IMG/VR virus record: IMGVR_UViG_3300034061_001950
Location: 1 to 36,571 of that record
DNA: 36,571 nt
Direction: 5' to 3' (one strand)
Origin: a virus
Shown here one piece after another: positions 36,013 through 36,571 of the stretch (position 1 is its first letter; the number at the start of each line of letters is the position of its first letter). The notes beneath the pieces are model-generated. The model was not told where the DNA came from. It ran no database searches and was given only the letters and a program-made list of their open reading frames with translations. The position numbers and the translations under genes are program-made.

Positions 36013-36571
36013 TGGCAACGCTGACCGTCAATACCACGCTGGCCGATGGGGCCGTCACCAACGCCAAGCTGTCGGACATGGCACAAGGCACGGTCAAGGG
36101 CCGTGCTGCAGGTGCTGGCACTGGAGACCCGCAAGACCTGACGCCGGACCAGGCAAGCACCATCCTCGATGGCGCCACCGACCCGTTCGTGCGCAGCAGC
36201 GCAGCGGCGACAGGAGACGTTGTTGGCCCAGCATCGGCAACAGACAACGCCATAACTAGGTACAACCTCACCACGGGCAAGCTGATCCAGAACAGCACAG
36301 TTCTGCTGGACGACAACGGCAAGCTGGGTCAGGTTGACGCGATAGACTTTGACACCACCCCGACCAGCGCACCCGCCGCTGGCCGTATGCTGTGGGACAG
36401 CACCGAGGGTTCCCCTCAAGTTGGTCTGGCCGGAGGCAATGTCCCTGCTTTGATCGGCACCGACCTTCATGTGTTGTGCTACAACGACACCGGTAGCCCG
36501 ATGACCAAGGGTCAGGTGATCAGGGTCAACGGGTCAAGCGGCACCCGGCTCAAGATAGCCTTGGCCCAAGG
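36012..36571 (+). CDS. Tail fibre protein, 5' part (continues at base 1)
   Basis: This is the first part of a tail-fibre-like gene that leaves the right edge and continues at base 1, because base 36287 equals base 1. Joined, it spans 36012-36286 plus 1-1327 and encodes about 533 residues. The ATG at 36012 overlaps the TAA stop of the gene before it (TAATG). The N-terminus (MATLTVNTTLADGAVTNAKL) and the following Ala/Gly/Thr-rich stretch with GDVVGPASATDNAI resemble the virion-attachment region of many phage fibre or appendage proteins. Such proteins assemble at the tail tip and bind the host surface. The family level is inferred from composition and motifs. It could instead be another virion appendage, but the place just before the lysis genes fits a fibre. 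Confidence 0.75.
   Translation, partial: MATLTVNTTLADGAVTNAKLSDMAQGTVKGRAAGAGTGDPQDLTPDQASTILDGATDPFVRSSAAATGDVVGPASATDNAITRYNLTTGKLIQNSTVLLDDNGKLGQVDAIDFDTTPTSAPAAGRMLWDSTEGSPQVGLAGGNVPALIGTDLHVLCYNDTGSPMTKGQVIRVNGSSGTRLKIALAQ
36287..36571 (+). repeat. Terminal redundancy, right copy
   Basis: Right copy of the 285-bp overlap with bases 1-285. Removing it leaves a circle of 36,286 bp. The overlap lies inside the fibre gene and keeps its reading frame across the join, which supports circularity. Confidence 0.9.

Noticed and set aside
1-36571. CRISPR array, insertion sequence or rRNA
   Set aside because: No spaced direct repeats of CRISPR type, no transposase motifs or terminal inverted repeats, and no rRNA-like sequence were found on reading both strands.

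Overview
The window is a complete tailed-phage genome read once around a circle. Bases 36287-36571 repeat bases 1-285 with two substitutions, so the unique length is about 36,286 bp, and one tail-fibre gene runs across the join. The full head, neck, tail and lysis set plus a terminase mark it as a double-stranded DNA tailed phage. The long tape-measure protein and the absence of any sheath-like protein suggest a siphovirus-like particle (inference). The host is probably a Bacteroidota bacterium: several gene starts lie just below the Bacteroidota -7 promoter motif TAnnTTTG, leaders are A/C-rich with no Shine-Dalgarno sequence, and the primase has a BT4734/VirE-type N-terminus. No integrase, transposase or excisionase was seen, so a lytic life style is more likely, although an XRE-type regulator is present.

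Layout. 36012 through the join to 3206 (+) holds the tail fibre, a small protein, a holin, an amidase endolysin and a metallophosphoesterase. 4483 down to 3187 (-) is a compact operon headed by an XRE regulator, with a 58-residue protein, a predicted unimolecular spanin and two small membrane proteins. 4644-7699 (+) is an early region of small proteins, a Gly/Asp repeat protein inside a cassette flanked by 61-bp direct repeats, a single-stranded-DNA-binding protein and a small protein like the RNA polymerase alpha C-terminal domain. 7975-14230 (+) is replication and DNA transactions: primase-helicase, helicase, DNA methyltransferase, a second helicase and a VRR-NUC nuclease. 14227-17480 is a sugar/methyl-transfer island of four glycosyltransferase-like genes and a methyltransferase. 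17490-20072 carries a Cys-rich protein, small proteins, a ParB-like protein and a Mom-like DNA-modification protein whose 3' end overlaps a tRNA-Gly(UCC). 20069-22736 is the terminase pair and a gene that looks like a tail-assembly chaperone with a -1 frameshift. 22918-30652 is neck, tail and tape measure. 30697-36012 is protease-scaffold, major capsid, further structural proteins, portal and connectors, leading back into the fibre.

How it fits together. Most neighbouring genes overlap by ATGA, TAATG or TGATG, so transcription units are long and translationally coupled. A regulatory block of exactly 89 bp occurs twice, before the primase-helicase and before the neck/tail operon, each time about 47 bp above a TAnnTTTG motif. 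This suggests one phage factor or one replication-linked signal acts at both sites. Candidate protective functions are the Mom-like protein, the DNA methyltransferase and the glycosyltransferase island. Protein families were assigned by reading motifs; no database search was run.
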